From assembly GCF_002706745.1 (NCBI RefSeq), contig NZ_CP017702.1, positions 372,001 through 436,000 on the forward strand: DNA of 64,000 nt. Direction: 5' to 3'. This document shows, one piece after another, positions 50,389 to 58,957 of the stretch. The stretch comes from Companilactobacillus farciminis KCTC 3681 = DSM 20184 (GTDB lineage Bacteria > Bacillota > Bacilli > Lactobacillales > Lactobacillaceae). Position 1 is the stretch's first letter. Each line of letters opens with the position of its first letter. Position numbers and translations under genes: made by a program. The notes under the pieces were generated by a model that was not told where the DNA came from, did no database searches, and saw only the letters and a list, made by a program, of their open reading frames with translations.

Positions 50389-51201
50389 TTAGTCACTGAC
50401 TTTTGAGAACAGAGTACCAACGGGGTCACCTGATAAAATATTAAAGATGATATTAGGATCTTTACCATTTGTGAGGACCATTTCTTGGTTGTGCTTCAAA
50501 ATTAGTTCAGCGGCTTTGAGTTTCGTCGTCATGCCACCAGTTCCAAATTTTGTTCCGTGACCACCAGCTGCGGCGATAATTGCTGGACTGATTGATTGGA
50601 TACTAGAAACTAGTTTAGCATCAGGAACTTTGAGTGGGTTAGCTGAGTAAAAGCCATCGATATCGGATAGCATGATTAACAAGTCAGCGTCGACTAAGTT
50701 AGCCACGATTGCTGAAAGTTGGTCGTTGTCGCCAAATTTAGTATGGTGATCAAGTTCTGAGACTGTTACTGTATCATTTTCGTTGACGATAGGGATAGTA
50801 TTTTCCATCGACAATAATTCTTGAAAACTATTCATCACGTTGGTGTGACTTTCAGGATAGTCGATAATATCACGAGTAATCAACATTTGAGCTACCGACA
50901 TACCGTATTCGTGGAAAGCTTCGTTGTAAATTTGCATCAATTCAGCTTGACCGACAGCAGCCACAGCTTGTTGCTTAGAAATTTTGACTGGACGCTTGTC
51001 GATGCCTAAAACTCCCATTCCCACACCAATAGCACCGGAAGAAACTAAAACGACATCTTTGCCGTCTTTTTTCAAAGTACTCAAAACGTGAGCTAATTCT
51101 TTAATGACCTTTAAATTGATTTTGCTGTTTTGACGAATCAAAGTACTAGTACCAATTTTAACGACGATTCGATCAGCAATGATGTGACGCTTATTTTGCA
51201 T
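50389..51201 (-). CDS. proB: Glutamate 5-kinase (short form without PUA domain)
   Basis: This 270-residue amino-acid kinase phosphorylates glutamate as the first step of proline synthesis. It starts at 51201 (MQNKRHIIADRIVVKIGTST) with GAGGGAA upstream. Motifs: VVKIGTSTL, LVSSGAIGVGMG, NENDTVTVSELDHHTKFGDNDQLSAIVA and the GTGGMTTKLKAAE lysine loop. The C-terminal PUA domain of the long form (about 370 aa) is absent, as in some Firmicutes. Proline feedback is normally at the kinase domain. Confidence 0.95.
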   Translation of the reverse strand: MQNKRHIIADRIVVKIGTSTLIRQNSKINLKVIKELAHVLSTLKKDGKDVVLVSSGAIGVGMGVLGIDKRPVKISKQQAVAAVGQAELMQIYNEAFHEYGMSVAQMLITRDIIDYPESHTNVMNSFQELLSMENTIPIVNENDTVTVSELDHHTKFGDNDQLSAIVANLVDADLLIMLSDIDGFYSANPLKVPDAKLVSSIQSISPAIIAAAGGHGTKFGTGGMTTKLKAAELILKHNQEMVLTNGKDPNIIFNILSGDPVGTLFSKVSD

Positions 51202-51297
51202 AAATAATTCCCTCATAAAAAAAGATTTTGACCAAATAATTATTTTCCAATACTATTAAGATAGAACAAGAGTGAGAATAAGAAAAGGGTGTATTTC

Positions 51298-51579
51298 ATG
51301 TACAAGATATTAATTATGCTTCATGACGGTGACGATTATATTCGAATGAACAAGGTTTACATAGAAAGTATGCCCGTTGCTGGCCAATATATCATCCATT
51401 CTGACGGTTTGCCATACTACGTTGAAGAAGTTACGACCTTCGTTGGTTACGTCAGTAGCAAAGGCGCTATTGCCATTGTAGTAGTACATCCTGCTGATAA
51501 AGATGCCGAAGTAAATAAACTTTACGGTGTCGATATTGCAAGAGACTTGGATGATCCAGAATACAATAAGAAAGATTAA
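51298..51579 (+). CDS. Small conserved hypothetical protein (93 aa)
   Basis: The ATG at 51298 has AAAGGG upstream. The acidic soluble protein begins MYKILIMLHDGDDYIRMNKVY, and its GYVSSKGAIAIVVVHPAD block suggests a small alpha-beta fold. No family is recognised. Divergent from proB; structured repeat composite G follows. Confidence 0.6.
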   Translation: MYKILIMLHDGDDYIRMNKVYIESMPVAGQYIIHSDGLPYYVEEVTTFVGYVSSKGAIAIVVVHPADKDAEVNKLYGVDIARDLDDPEYNKKD

Positions 51580-51615
51580 GGATAGAGGAAACTTATAGTT
51601 TAATTGATGTTAAAG

Positions 51616-51788
51616 TTGTCGTCCTCCATAGCAAAGAAAATTTGGCTGGAACAATGTGGGCACGACTTGGAGCCTTTGCTAAGCCCAAGTGCGGGCAAAG
51701 TCTTCAAGCTCGACCTTTCACTAGGCAATAAATTGCCAAGTGAAATTTCACATTTGAGCCAATTTTCTTTGCTATTCCGGACTAGATT
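51616..51788 (+). repeat. Structured repeat unit G1
   Basis: It opens TTGTCGTCCTCC and closes CCGGACTAGAT; the GTCC/GGAC ends are present after an extra GTC. P1, P2 (AATGTG/CACATT), P3 and P4 (TTTCACTAGGCAAT/ATTGCCAAGTGAAA) are all intact and almost identical to D1. A 68-codon frame across it is spurious. Confidence 0.88.
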
Positions 51789-51830
51789 GGTGGCTTCTAT
51801 CTTTATATAAATTACTTCAGAAAATTAATA

Positions 51831-51889
51831 GAGGATATTATTGGAAATGCAGTAGATTGCTGTGGTTCTAGTAGTATCTTCTTTTTTTT
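51831..51889 (+). terminator. Central hairpin of composite G
   Basis: GAGGATATTATTGGAAATGCAG pairs with CTGTGGTTCTAGTAGTATCTTC, then T7. Confidence 0.8.
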
Positions 51890-51954
51890 ATGCAGTAGTT
51901 CAAAGTGGTGTCGACATTCTCCAGCCAATCACAGGGCTTTTGCGGACGACGGCA
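51889..51954 (-). repeat. Truncated structured repeat unit G2
   Basis: Only the outer part remains. On the minus strand it reads TGCCGTCGTCCGCAAAAGCC, then TGTGATTGGCTGGAGAATGTC into the first arm of P3. The right part of P3, P4 and the closing P1 strand are missing. It matches D2 most closely. Confidence 0.8.
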
Positions 51955-51987
51955 TATTTAGTAATACGTCAATAATGTTTAAACACG

Positions 51988-52001
51988 TGAAAACGCTAAC
52001 C
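51988..52001 (+). promoter_or_regulatory. Candidate CcpA box (cre)
   Basis: TGAAAACGCTAACC matches the cre consensus TGWAANCGNTNWCA at 13 of 14 positions. It lies upstream of an orphan terminator rather than a protein gene. Confidence 0.4.
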
Positions 52002-52133
52002 CAAAATCGGTAAATTTAATTTAATGTATATGAGAACAAATTTACCCCAAAAGCATATATCATGAATATCGGTAGGATAGATAGAAAAGGACAAAACAAT
52101 TAACCCCCCTTTAGTTGTTTTGTCCATTTTTTT
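52002..52133 (+). ncRNA. Candidate small RNA ending in an orphan terminator
   Basis: A strong terminator (52089-52133: GGACAAAACAA/TTGTTTTGTCC plus T7) stands without a gene in front of it on the plus strand. A cre-like box lies about 90 bp upstream. A short RNA of about 100 nt is plausible; no open frame of useful length with a binding site is present. Confidence 0.35.
52089..52133 (+). terminator. Orphan rho-independent terminator
   Basis: An 11-bp perfect stem with a T7 run. Confidence 0.85.
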
Positions 52134-52141
52134 CACAGCAA

Positions 52142-52310
52142 AAAAAATAAAGGCCTACCACTAGCCTTTACTTTTGCGAGAATTTTTTAAATCAGAGCCT
52201 ACCACAAACCCTGATTCCTAAGCAGTTGAGAAGGAGTACTACTTTCAAAAAGGATAACAATGAAAATATTGTTAGGTTAATACATCTCGCCTATATAACC
52301 AATTTAATTA
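52142..52310 (-). ncRNA. Candidate minus-strand small RNA with repeated GTGGTAGG hairpins
   Basis: On the minus strand a -10-like TATAAT (about 52308-52313) is followed by some 170 bases without a frame. They hold two hairpins carrying GTGGTAGG: TCAGGGTTTGTGGTAGGCTCTGA (loop region only shared), then AAAGGCTAGTGGTAGGCCTTT with a T8 tail at 52142-52149. The second is a good terminator. It converges with the plus-strand orphan terminator. Confidence 0.4.
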
Positions 52311-52566
52311 TAAGTCGAATATAAAAACTTTTCTACATCTAAGAAAAAATATTTTGAACAAAATAGCAATATTTTAAAAGTATAGTCCATTTCCATATAA
52401 TATATTGTTGGATTTGTGAAATGACGTGACACGCTTTAAGCACCATGTCATAATTTAATTATCAACTATATGAAGAAAAAATACTGATGGTATATAGAAA
52501 ATTCAAATTGCTATAAGTATTTTATATAAAGTTGAAAACAAATCGTCTATGCAGGAGTGCATAATA
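52311..52566. other. AT-rich spacer
   Basis: About 250 bp of very AT-rich sequence. GACGTGACA and a later CCATGTCATAATTT are the only G/C islands. It probably contains the promoter for the small two-cistron unit that follows. Confidence 0.35.
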
Positions 52567-52638
52567 ATGACGATGAATGAGAATAAAGAAAATAATTGCA
52601 TATTAAGATATTCCAATAGAAGGGTGGTAACATATTGA
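52567..52638 (+). CDS. Small upstream ORF (23 aa) coupled to the next gene
   Basis: AGGAG at about 52553-52557 precedes an ATG encoding MTMNENKENNCILRYSNRRV, then VTY and stop. Its TGA (52636-52638) overlaps the TTG start of the following gene at 52635, so it looks like a leader ORF for translational coupling. A product of its own is uncertain. Confidence 0.4.
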   Translation: MTMNENKENNCILRYSNRRVVTY

Positions 52639-52910
52639 AACAAGTCAAAGTTTCCAACGTTGAACGTGATAACTTTATTCGTTCCGTTGAAGAATCAGTT
52701 GGATCCTTCAATTTGGGCTCTGAGAGGTCGCTAATCAATTTGGTGTTTAAGCATTTGAAGTTGCTAGAATATAACGATAACTTGGAAACCGAATTGATCA
52801 ATTTCCGCCGAGAGTTAATCGAATATGACATCAATACAGGTCACCGCAACAATCGTGACGTTGAAGAATTGTTATTTAAAATTAAAAATAGAAATTTACC
52901 ATATATCTAA
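52635..52910 (+). CDS. Hypothetical protein (91 aa)
   Basis: A TTG start with AGGGTGGTA upstream opens a 91-residue soluble, helical, highly charged protein (MKQVKVSNVERDNFIRSVEE, later LETELINFRRELIEYDINTG). No domain is recognised. A strong terminator follows. Confidence 0.6.
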   Translation: MKQVKVSNVERDNFIRSVEESVGSFNLGSERSLINLVFKHLKLLEYNDNLETELINFRRELIEYDINTGHRNNRDVEELLFKIKNRNLPYI

Positions 52911-52916
52911 TATATA

Positions 52917-52949
52917 ATGTAGGAATTTAATTTATTCCTACATTTTTTT
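52917..52949 (+). terminator. Terminator
   Basis: ATGTAGGAAT-TTAATTT-ATTCCTACAT is followed by T7. Confidence 0.9.
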
Positions 52950-52987
52950 TATAATCGTGATGATAATATTATAAATGAGGTGATAGT

Positions 52988-53740
52988 GTGGTAAAAATAA
53001 ATCAATTTTTAATACAAGATGTTCCAATTTTAGAAGTCGAATTAGAAGAAAATATTCACAAACCATTGCCGCTAGTTATTTTTTATCACGGATGGCGTTC
53101 TAGCAAGGAGTTAGTTTTGACTCAAGCTCGTAAATTAGCGCAAAAAAATATCCGTGTCGTCTTGCCAGATGCAATTAATCATGGGCAAAGACACACGGAT
53201 ATTTCTTCAATTCCTTCAATGACGTTTTGGAATAGCATTCAAGGAAATATTGCTGAATTTTCGTTGATTCGTGATTTTTATAACGATAAGAAATTGATCA
53301 AAAACCAAAAAATTGGTGTTGGCGGTTATTCAATGGGTGGTATGACGACTGGTGCTCTAATGACGGCTCATCCAGAAATCAGCGCTGCTTCTATCATCAT
53401 GGGAACGCCGAATTTATCCGCTTATGCCAAACTGGTTCGTGAAGATGCTAAGAAGAGAAATATCTATGTACCAAAAGATTTCGACTTATTGACGAGTTGG
53501 ATCAGATATTATGATTTGAATCTTCAACCGGAAAAAATCAACAACCGACCACTATTATTTTGGCACGGGACCGATGATAGACGGATTCCATACCAACAGT
53601 CACGAAAATTCTTTGAAAAAATCCATCCAGAAAATTACGGTCAACAGACAGCCTTCATTACTGGTTACAAAGCAGGACATTTGGTTGAACCACGTTTGAT
53701 GGATAAAATTGCTAATTTCTTTGAGTATTACTTGGAATAG
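52988..53740 (+). CDS. Alpha/beta hydrolase (dienelactone hydrolase/YitV-like)
   Basis: This 250-residue serine hydrolase starts with GTG (52988) after GAGGTGA. HGWRSSKEL is the oxyanion region and GGYSMGGMTTGAL the nucleophile elbow (Ser of GxSxG). WHGTDDRRIPYQQS carries the acid, and GYKAGHLVEPR the catalytic His. It is a cytosolic esterase or peptidase-like hydrolase of unknown substrate. Its last 29 bases overlap the end of the convergent transporter gene. Confidence 0.9.
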   Translation: MVKINQFLIQDVPILEVELEENIHKPLPLVIFYHGWRSSKELVLTQARKLAQKNIRVVLPDAINHGQRHTDISSIPSMTFWNSIQGNIAEFSLIRDFYNDKKLIKNQKIGVGGYSMGGMTTGALMTAHPEISAASIIMGTPNLSAYAKLVREDAKKRNIYVPKDFDLLTSWIRYYDLNLQPEKINNRPLLFWHGTDDRRIPYQQSRKFFEKIHPENYGQQTAFITGYKAGHLVEPRLMDKIANFFEYYLE

Positions 53741-55097
53741 TTTTGTATAAGATAAAGAAATTGATAATACCGATAATTAACAAAATAATAAAAGCATGTT
53801 GAGTTCCGATAGCAGTAGAAACTTCAGTCGACAAGGCGTGGTTGCTTTGACTTAAGGCGATGATAGCTGAGACGATTGATGTCCCTGTCGCACCGGCAAA
53901 TTGTTGAAGAGTATTAAGAATGGCATTACCGTCAGCTTGGTTTTTGTCAGGTAGTAAACTTAAGCCGTCAGTCATGATATTTCCGGAACACATTCCCATA
54001 CCGCACATGTAAAGAATGTAAACCCAGACGATAACAGTTGTACTCAAATTTCGACTCAAGAGGGTGAATACTAACAGTGAGATATCGGCTAGAACTACGC
54101 CAAACAAAATAGGCAGACGAGCTCCGAATTTGTCTAGAATCTTACCACCCAATGGGGCGAAGATAGCACCGACTACACCAGCAGGCAAAACTGCCATTCC
54201 GGCAATCGTAGCATTTTGGTTGTTCACTAGTTGAATGTAGTTGGGCAAAATAAACGCAAAGCCTAAAGACAAGACTTGGAATAGGAAGAAACTCAAGACG
54301 TGACCGGAAAACTTGAGATTTTTCAAAATAGAAATATTGATCAACGGGTGCTCGATTTTATTAGAACGAACGACGAAACCAATCAATCCCAAAATTCCGA
54401 TGATAAATGATAGAGCAATCAAAAGATTGAAGTTACTCATATTACTGAAGCCATAAATCAGGCCAATAAAAGTAAAAATTAAATAAATTAAACTAAGTAA
54501 GTCGAATGCATTTTTTTGTATTTGGCTTTTTTGTTCGATATTTTTGATTCCTAACAAGAAGGAAATTATTAAAATAGGTACTAAAATAACGAAAATATAA
54601 CGCCAACCTAGACTATTGACGACTAGGCCACCAAATGTTGGTCCAATAGCTGGAGCCACGGCAGTAATCAAGGTACCGATTCCCATCATCAAACCGATTT
54701 TGGAAGTTGGAACATTTTCTAGAATAATATTGAACATCAATGGCAAAGCAATCCCAGTTCCTAATCCTTGAATGATGCGTCCCAACAGAAGAATTGGAAA
54801 TACTGGTGCAAGAGTGTCAATTACTAAACCAAGAATAAACAGTAAGTTAGCACATAAAAATAATGATTTGGTTTTAAAATTTTTCTTTAAGAATGATGAT
54901 AAGGGAACGATGATAGCGACGACTAATAAATAAATAGTTGTCATCCATTGAACAGTTGAAGTTGTCACGTTGAATTCTTTCATCAAAGTAGGAAAGGAGA
55001 TATTCATTGAAGTTTCAACGATTACTCCGCAAAATGACATTAAACCAGTGGCAATGACTGCCAGGAGTACGTTAATAGGTATTTTTTGATCTTTCAT
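53712..55097 (-). CDS. MFS multidrug exporter, EmrB/QacA (DHA2) family
   Basis: This 461-residue protein has 14 predicted membrane segments. It has MNISFPTLMKEFNVTTSTVQWMTTIYLL (motif D1 region), LLLGRIIQGLGTGIALPLMFNII (motif B/C neighbourhood) and AIGPTFGGLVVNSLGWRYIF (motif C of drug antiporters). It is first preceded on the same strand by a MarR gene with 3 bp between them. It probably expels drugs or toxic compounds using the proton gradient. Confidence 0.92.
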   Translation of the reverse strand: MKDQKIPINVLLAVIATGLMSFCGVIVETSMNISFPTLMKEFNVTTSTVQWMTTIYLLVVAIIVPLSSFLKKNFKTKSLFLCANLLFILGLVIDTLAPVFPILLLGRIIQGLGTGIALPLMFNIILENVPTSKIGLMMGIGTLITAVAPAIGPTFGGLVVNSLGWRYIFVILVPILIISFLLGIKNIEQKSQIQKNAFDLLSLIYLIFTFIGLIYGFSNMSNFNLLIALSFIIGILGLIGFVVRSNKIEHPLINISILKNLKFSGHVLSFFLFQVLSLGFAFILPNYIQLVNNQNATIAGMAVLPAGVVGAIFAPLGGKILDKFGARLPILFGVVLADISLLVFTLLSRNLSTTVIVWVYILYMCGMGMCSGNIMTDGLSLLPDKNQADGNAILNTLQQFAGATGTSIVSAIIALSQSNHALSTEVSTAIGTQHAFIILLIIGIINFFILYKTIPSNTQRN

Positions 55098-55100
55098 AAA

Positions 55101-55520
55101 TTAAACCTCCTGGGCATAATAGTGTAAAATTTTCTCGAATTGCTTTATTTCTGCTACAGAGAAATTTGCCTCAAGAGTTTCTTGTTTCCCTTTCATGTAG
55201 TTGTTGATGTCTTTTTCAAGGGCGTGAGCTTTGTCAGTTAAAAAGACTGATCTTTGACGAGCATCTTGTTTGGAAGGTTGTCGATAGATCAAATCCTTTT
55301 TTTCCATTCGTTGCAATAGAACGGTTGTCGTCGAACGTTGAATAAAGAATTCATTTTCGATGTCTCGTTGGAAAAGTTCTTTGTCACTGTTGCGGCTCAA
55401 ATAATCAATGACTGACATTTGCATCCAAGTCATATCGTAAGTTTTGGCGAAATTGTCAAAATTCTTCGCAATATGATTGGAAGCAATTCTCAGTAACATG
55501 TTGGTATATTTTTTAGACAT
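55101..55520 (-). CDS. MarR-family regulator of the adjacent exporter
   Basis: This 139-residue winged helix protein has GAAAGGAAAT before the ATG. Helix-turn-helix ELFQRDIENEFFIQRSTTTVLLQRMEKKDLIYRQ and wing SKQDARQRSVFLTDKA are plain. It leads a two-gene operon with the EmrB/QacA exporter; in this arrangement MarR normally represses the operon and is released by the exported drug. Confidence 0.92.
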   Translation of the reverse strand: MSKKYTNMLLRIASNHIAKNFDNFAKTYDMTWMQMSVIDYLSRNSDKELFQRDIENEFFIQRSTTTVLLQRMEKKDLIYRQPSKQDARQRSVFLTDKAHALEKDINNYMKGKQETLEANFSVAEIKQFEKILHYYAQEV

Positions 55521-55650
55521 ATGATTTCCTTTCTATAATTCGTTAGATGGCTAGCAATTATATGCTACTGCAATTCATCGAAATGTGCAATTTAATTTAA
55601 CAAAAAATAATTGTTGGCATATTATTACATTAATAAAAAGGAGTGATTCG

Positions 55651-56997
55651 ATGGATGTAAGAGACCAATTTATTGCGGAGCACCAAGATGAATTTGAAAA
55701 AATATTAAAAGAATTGATTGCTTTAAAGAGTATCAGTGCTACTGGAGAAGGAATTGATGAAACTGTTCAGTTCTTGCGTAATTTGTTAACGAAACTATTA
55801 AATGCAAAAGTCGAGATCATTCCGACAGCGGGTAATCCGGTTATTTTGGCCAATATTGCCGGTAAAGAAAACAAGCACGTTTTATTTTATGGTCACTATG
55901 ACGTCATGACACCCGGAGACACAATCTATTGGGATTCAGATCCATTTGAGGTAAATAAAAGAAATAATCGTTTTTATGCTCGGGGAGTTGGTGACAATAA
56001 GGGACAGTTGTTGGCCCAGATCTTAGGGATGTACACCTATTTGCAAACACACCACGAATTTCCTTTCAACGTTACTTTGTTTATCGAAGGGGAAGAAGAA
56101 CAGGGCAGTATCAACCTTGAACCAACAGTCAAAAAAATTGCCAAAACTAAATTGCAACAAATCGATCAAGTCTTTGTAATGGATGGAGCTTTCAATGCTG
56201 ATGGAACTCACGTATTGAGATTAGGCAATCGAGGCGTCTTCGCTTTTGAATTGTCAACCACGACCGGCAGTCACGACAATCACTCAGGAAATTTGGGCAA
56301 CATCATGGATAATCCGTTCGTGCAGTTGTTGAAATATTTGGATAAGATTTACGATGTCAAAACTGGAACCGTTAAATTGCCACATTTTTATGAGGGTGTG
56401 GAAAAGCCAACCGAACAAGAGAAGAATTGGATTCAACAGTTACCATATGATAAAGAATCAATCTTGCAGCAATCTGGTATCAAGCATCTAGACTTTGACA
56501 AAGAAACTTACTATGAGAAGTTAATGTTTGAGCCTACTTTCAATTTCTTCAGCGTCAAATCAGGTTACATGGAAAAAGGCGTCAAAACTATTATTCCGCA
56601 TCAAGCCAGTTTAAAAGTTGATTGTCGACTAGTTGGTAATCAATCGATTGCTGCCATTAAACAGGATTTGGAAAGGGCTTTTGCCAAAGAAATAGCTTCA
56701 GGAGACGTCCAACTCAATTATTTGGGTAGCATTCCACCAGAACATACAGAAGTCAATTTAGAAGAAGTTGAAAAAATCCAACAAGCTATCGTCAAAGCAA
56801 CCGGCAAAGCTTATATCGAACCAGTAATGCCCGGAGGCGTACCTAATTACGTTTGGAAAGATAATTTACACGTTCCAGTCTTCACAATTCCGTACGCCAA
56901 TTACGATGAGCACAATCACGATTTCAATGAGAATTTAACTGAAAAAGCCTTCTATGACGGGATTAAGATTAGTTATGAATTATTAAGATTGGGATAG
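55651..56997 (+). CDS. M20-family metallopeptidase (PepV/ArgE-like dipeptidase)
   Basis: This 448-residue zinc peptidase starts at 55651 (MDVRDQFIAEHQ) with AAGGAGTGATT upstream; the frame to 55585 lacks a site. Metal ligands are visible: FYGHYDVMTPG (His, Asp), GVGDNKGQ (Asp), EGEEEQGS (catalytic Glu and ligand Glu) and YDEHNHDFNENLTEKAF (His). A dimerisation domain spans about 190-330. The substrate is probably dipeptides or N-acyl amino acids in the cytosol. Confidence 0.92.
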   Translation: MDVRDQFIAEHQDEFEKILKELIALKSISATGEGIDETVQFLRNLLTKLLNAKVEIIPTAGNPVILANIAGKENKHVLFYGHYDVMTPGDTIYWDSDPFEVNKRNNRFYARGVGDNKGQLLAQILGMYTYLQTHHEFPFNVTLFIEGEEEQGSINLEPTVKKIAKTKLQQIDQVFVMDGAFNADGTHVLRLGNRGVFAFELSTTTGSHDNHSGNLGNIMDNPFVQLLKYLDKIYDVKTGTVKLPHFYEGVEKPTEQEKNWIQQLPYDKESILQQSGIKHLDFDKETYYEKLMFEPTFNFFSVKSGYMEKGVKTIIPHQASLKVDCRLVGNQSIAAIKQDLERAFAKEIASGDVQLNYLGSIPPEHTEVNLEEVEKIQQAIVKATGKAYIEPVMPGGVPNYVWKDNLHVPVFTIPYANYDEHNHDFNENLTEKAFYDGIKISYELLRLG

Positions 56998-57006
56998 GTT
57001 AAGAAT

Positions 57007-57103
57007 TCCGTCGTCCGCAAAAATTTCATCTTCTATTTGAATAGAATTAAATACATGTTATTTTCAATAACTACTCTATTTCCTTATAGCACCATATAAA
57101 AAA
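57007..57103 (+). repeat. Truncated structured repeat unit H1 and spacer
   Basis: CCGTCGTCCGCAAAA is the outer end of a unit, which then jumps directly into the composite spacer (TTTCATCTTCTATTTGAATAGAATT, the reverse complement of the D spacer). P2-P4 are deleted. Confidence 0.75.
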
Positions 57104-57156
57104 GGAAGATATTACTAGACTTGCAGCAATATTCTGCAATTCCAATAATATCTTCT
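57104..57156. terminator. Central hairpin of composite H
   Basis: GGAAGATATTACTAGACTTGCAG pairs with CTGCAATTCCAATAATATCTTC; in this orientation the poly-T side serves the minus strand. Confidence 0.75.
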
Positions 57157-57194
57157 ATTTATTTTTTGAAGTAATTTATATAAAGATAGAAATC

Positions 57195-57374
57195 ACTATC
57201 TAGTCGGGAGTGAGGTCCTGGAAAATGCTCAGTTGTGAAATTACACTTAGCGATTTATCGCTTAGTGTAAGGTCGAGCTTGAAGACTTTGCCCGGTTTTG
57301 GTCTTAGCAAAGGCTCCAAGTCGTGCCCACAACGTGCATTCCAGCAATTTTCCAGGGCCGAATGGACGACGGCA
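57195..57374 (-). repeat. Structured repeat unit H2
   Basis: On the minus strand it opens TGCCGTCGTCCATT and closes CCCGACTAGATAG; ends GTCG/CGAC. P1 is GGCCCTGGAAAATTGCT against AGCATTTTCCAGGACC. P2 is GTTGTG (57232-57237) with CACAAC (57328-57333). P4 is TTACACTAAGCGAT/ATCGCTAAGTGTAA. P3 is as in D1. Confidence 0.9.
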
Positions 57375-57389
57375 GTGTAACATCAAAAC

Positions 57390-58847
57390 CTATATAACTT
57401 TATACTCCAAATCAACTAAACGATTACGAAGTATTTTCCCATTAGTAGAACGCGGAAACTCGTCAATTTGACGATATTCCATTGGAACTTGATAATTTAA
57501 CAGATTATGTTTGCCAAAGTCAGCGAGATTGGCACTAGTCAAAAAAGCATTGTCGCGTAAAGTCAGATAAGCGATGGGAACAGTTTTTCCAGCACGTGAT
57601 TTCGTTCCGACCACACAAATATCCTTGATGCCATTAACGCTACGAAAGACATTTTCCACCTCTTCAGGGTAGACGATTTTGTCCGCAATGTAGATTAGAT
57701 CAGCTTGACGACCCTTAAGATATAAGAAGTTGTCGTCATCTAAATACCCAACATCGCCGGTCTTGAAAAAGCCATCTTCCGTAAAACGAGATTGGAATAA
57801 TTCATCTTTATTCAAATATCCTAACGCTACTGTTGGAGATTTGACCTCGATGCAACCGACGTTATCTTGATTGATATTGGTGATACGAATTTGAGTCGTG
57901 AAGAAGGGCTGACCGCAAGAACCGGATTTGATTTCGGCGTCGTTGAAGTTTAAAGCTGAGATGTTAGCGGTGGTTTCTGTCATGCCATACGTCTGTAAAA
58001 CAGGGATGTCCAGCATGTTGCAACGAAGAACGGTCCAGCTATCAATCAAGCCAGTTCCCAAAAAGACGCAACGGAAGTGCTCATTGTATCTTTGTCCACG
58101 AGGTAAGCCATTGAGTAACTCTCGCAATAGTGGTGGCGTTAGTGAAATAATCGTAGCCCGTTCGTTAATTAAGATCTTATTGATCAAGTTGATGTCAAAG
58201 CCGTCAATCAAATAAACGCTAATGCCATAAATCAATGAACGCATGATGATTGAGAATCCAGGTATGTTAAACGTTGGTAGCGACAAGACCCAAACATCTC
58301 GTTTATTGATGCCCAAATTTAAGCTTGTTCCCATAGCTGAATAGAAGTAATTGCCGTACGTCAACATTACACCAGTATCGTTTTTATCGGCACTCGGCGT
58401 GTAGAAGACTGAGGCAATCTCTTCAGTTGGGTATTCTGAAACAGGTTGATAATCTAAGTTGCCATTCATACTCAAAACTTCAGACATAAAGACCTTATCC
58501 CAATTGATCTTTACGATTTCATCAGTGTGTGCTGAATCACTGATCAAGATAGTTTTGGGTTGGCAATCGTTAACTTGATAAGTCAATGTCTCTAGCGGTA
58601 ATTCGGTATCTAAGAAGATTGTTCGTGCCCCTAGTTGTTGAAGTGCTAAAATGGCAACGTAGCCATTGAAACAGTTATCGGAAAATAAAGCTACGGGGTC
58701 ATTTTTACGAATACCGCTAGTATATAATTTGCCGGCAAAGGCTTGGACAGTTGAATTAAGTTCGCCAAAAGTGAAATCCGCGTGTTCTAGAATTAGAGCA
58801 ATCTTATCAGGATCGAGTTTGGCACGTTTGACTAACCAATTTTCCAA
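57390..58847 (-). CDS. Acyl-CoA synthetase / AMP-dependent ligase (MenE-like)
   Basis: This 485-residue adenylate-forming enzyme has a TTG start at 58847 and AGAGGT upstream. Core motifs: the Thr/Ser-rich P-loop region is divergent (SVFYTPSADKNDTGVMLTYGN instead of the usual SSGTTG-PK). QTYGMTETTANISAL, FKTGDVGYLDDDNFLYLKGR and C-terminal RSTNGKILRNRLVD (catalytic Lys) are good. It activates a carboxylic acid to its AMP ester and CoA thioester. Together with the divergent hotdog thioesterase it may serve menaquinone or fatty-acid metabolism (inferred). Confidence 0.85.
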   Translation of the reverse strand: MENWLVKRAKLDPDKIALILEHADFTFGELNSTVQAFAGKLYTSGIRKNDPVALFSDNCFNGYVAILALQQLGARTIFLDTELPLETLTYQVNDCQPKTILISDSAHTDEIVKINWDKVFMSEVLSMNGNLDYQPVSEYPTEEIASVFYTPSADKNDTGVMLTYGNYFYSAMGTSLNLGINKRDVWVLSLPTFNIPGFSIIMRSLIYGISVYLIDGFDINLINKILINERATIISLTPPLLRELLNGLPRGQRYNEHFRCVFLGTGLIDSWTVLRCNMLDIPVLQTYGMTETTANISALNFNDAEIKSGSCGQPFFTTQIRITNINQDNVGCIEVKSPTVALGYLNKDELFQSRFTEDGFFKTGDVGYLDDDNFLYLKGRQADLIYIADKIVYPEEVENVFRSVNGIKDICVVGTKSRAGKTVPIAYLTLRDNAFLTSANLADFGKHNLLNYQVPMEYRQIDEFPRSTNGKILRNRLVDLEYKVI

Positions 58848-58957
58848 AATATGACCTCTTTTCCTTTAAAAATTTGATACGCTTAAGTATATAATTTGAT
58901 TGTAAAACATAAAAACAATAAAATTTAACTAAGTTCTGAAAAAAATTGAGGTATAAA

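Noticed and set aside
52142..52310. Fst/par type I toxin-antitoxin locus
   Set aside because: Convergent terminators fit, but no 25-35 residue hydrophobic toxin frame with a binding site is found on either strand.
4494..57374. CRISPR array or retron interpretation of the repeats
   Set aside because: Units are dispersed, not tandem with spacers, no cas genes are present, and no reverse transcriptase lies next to any copy.
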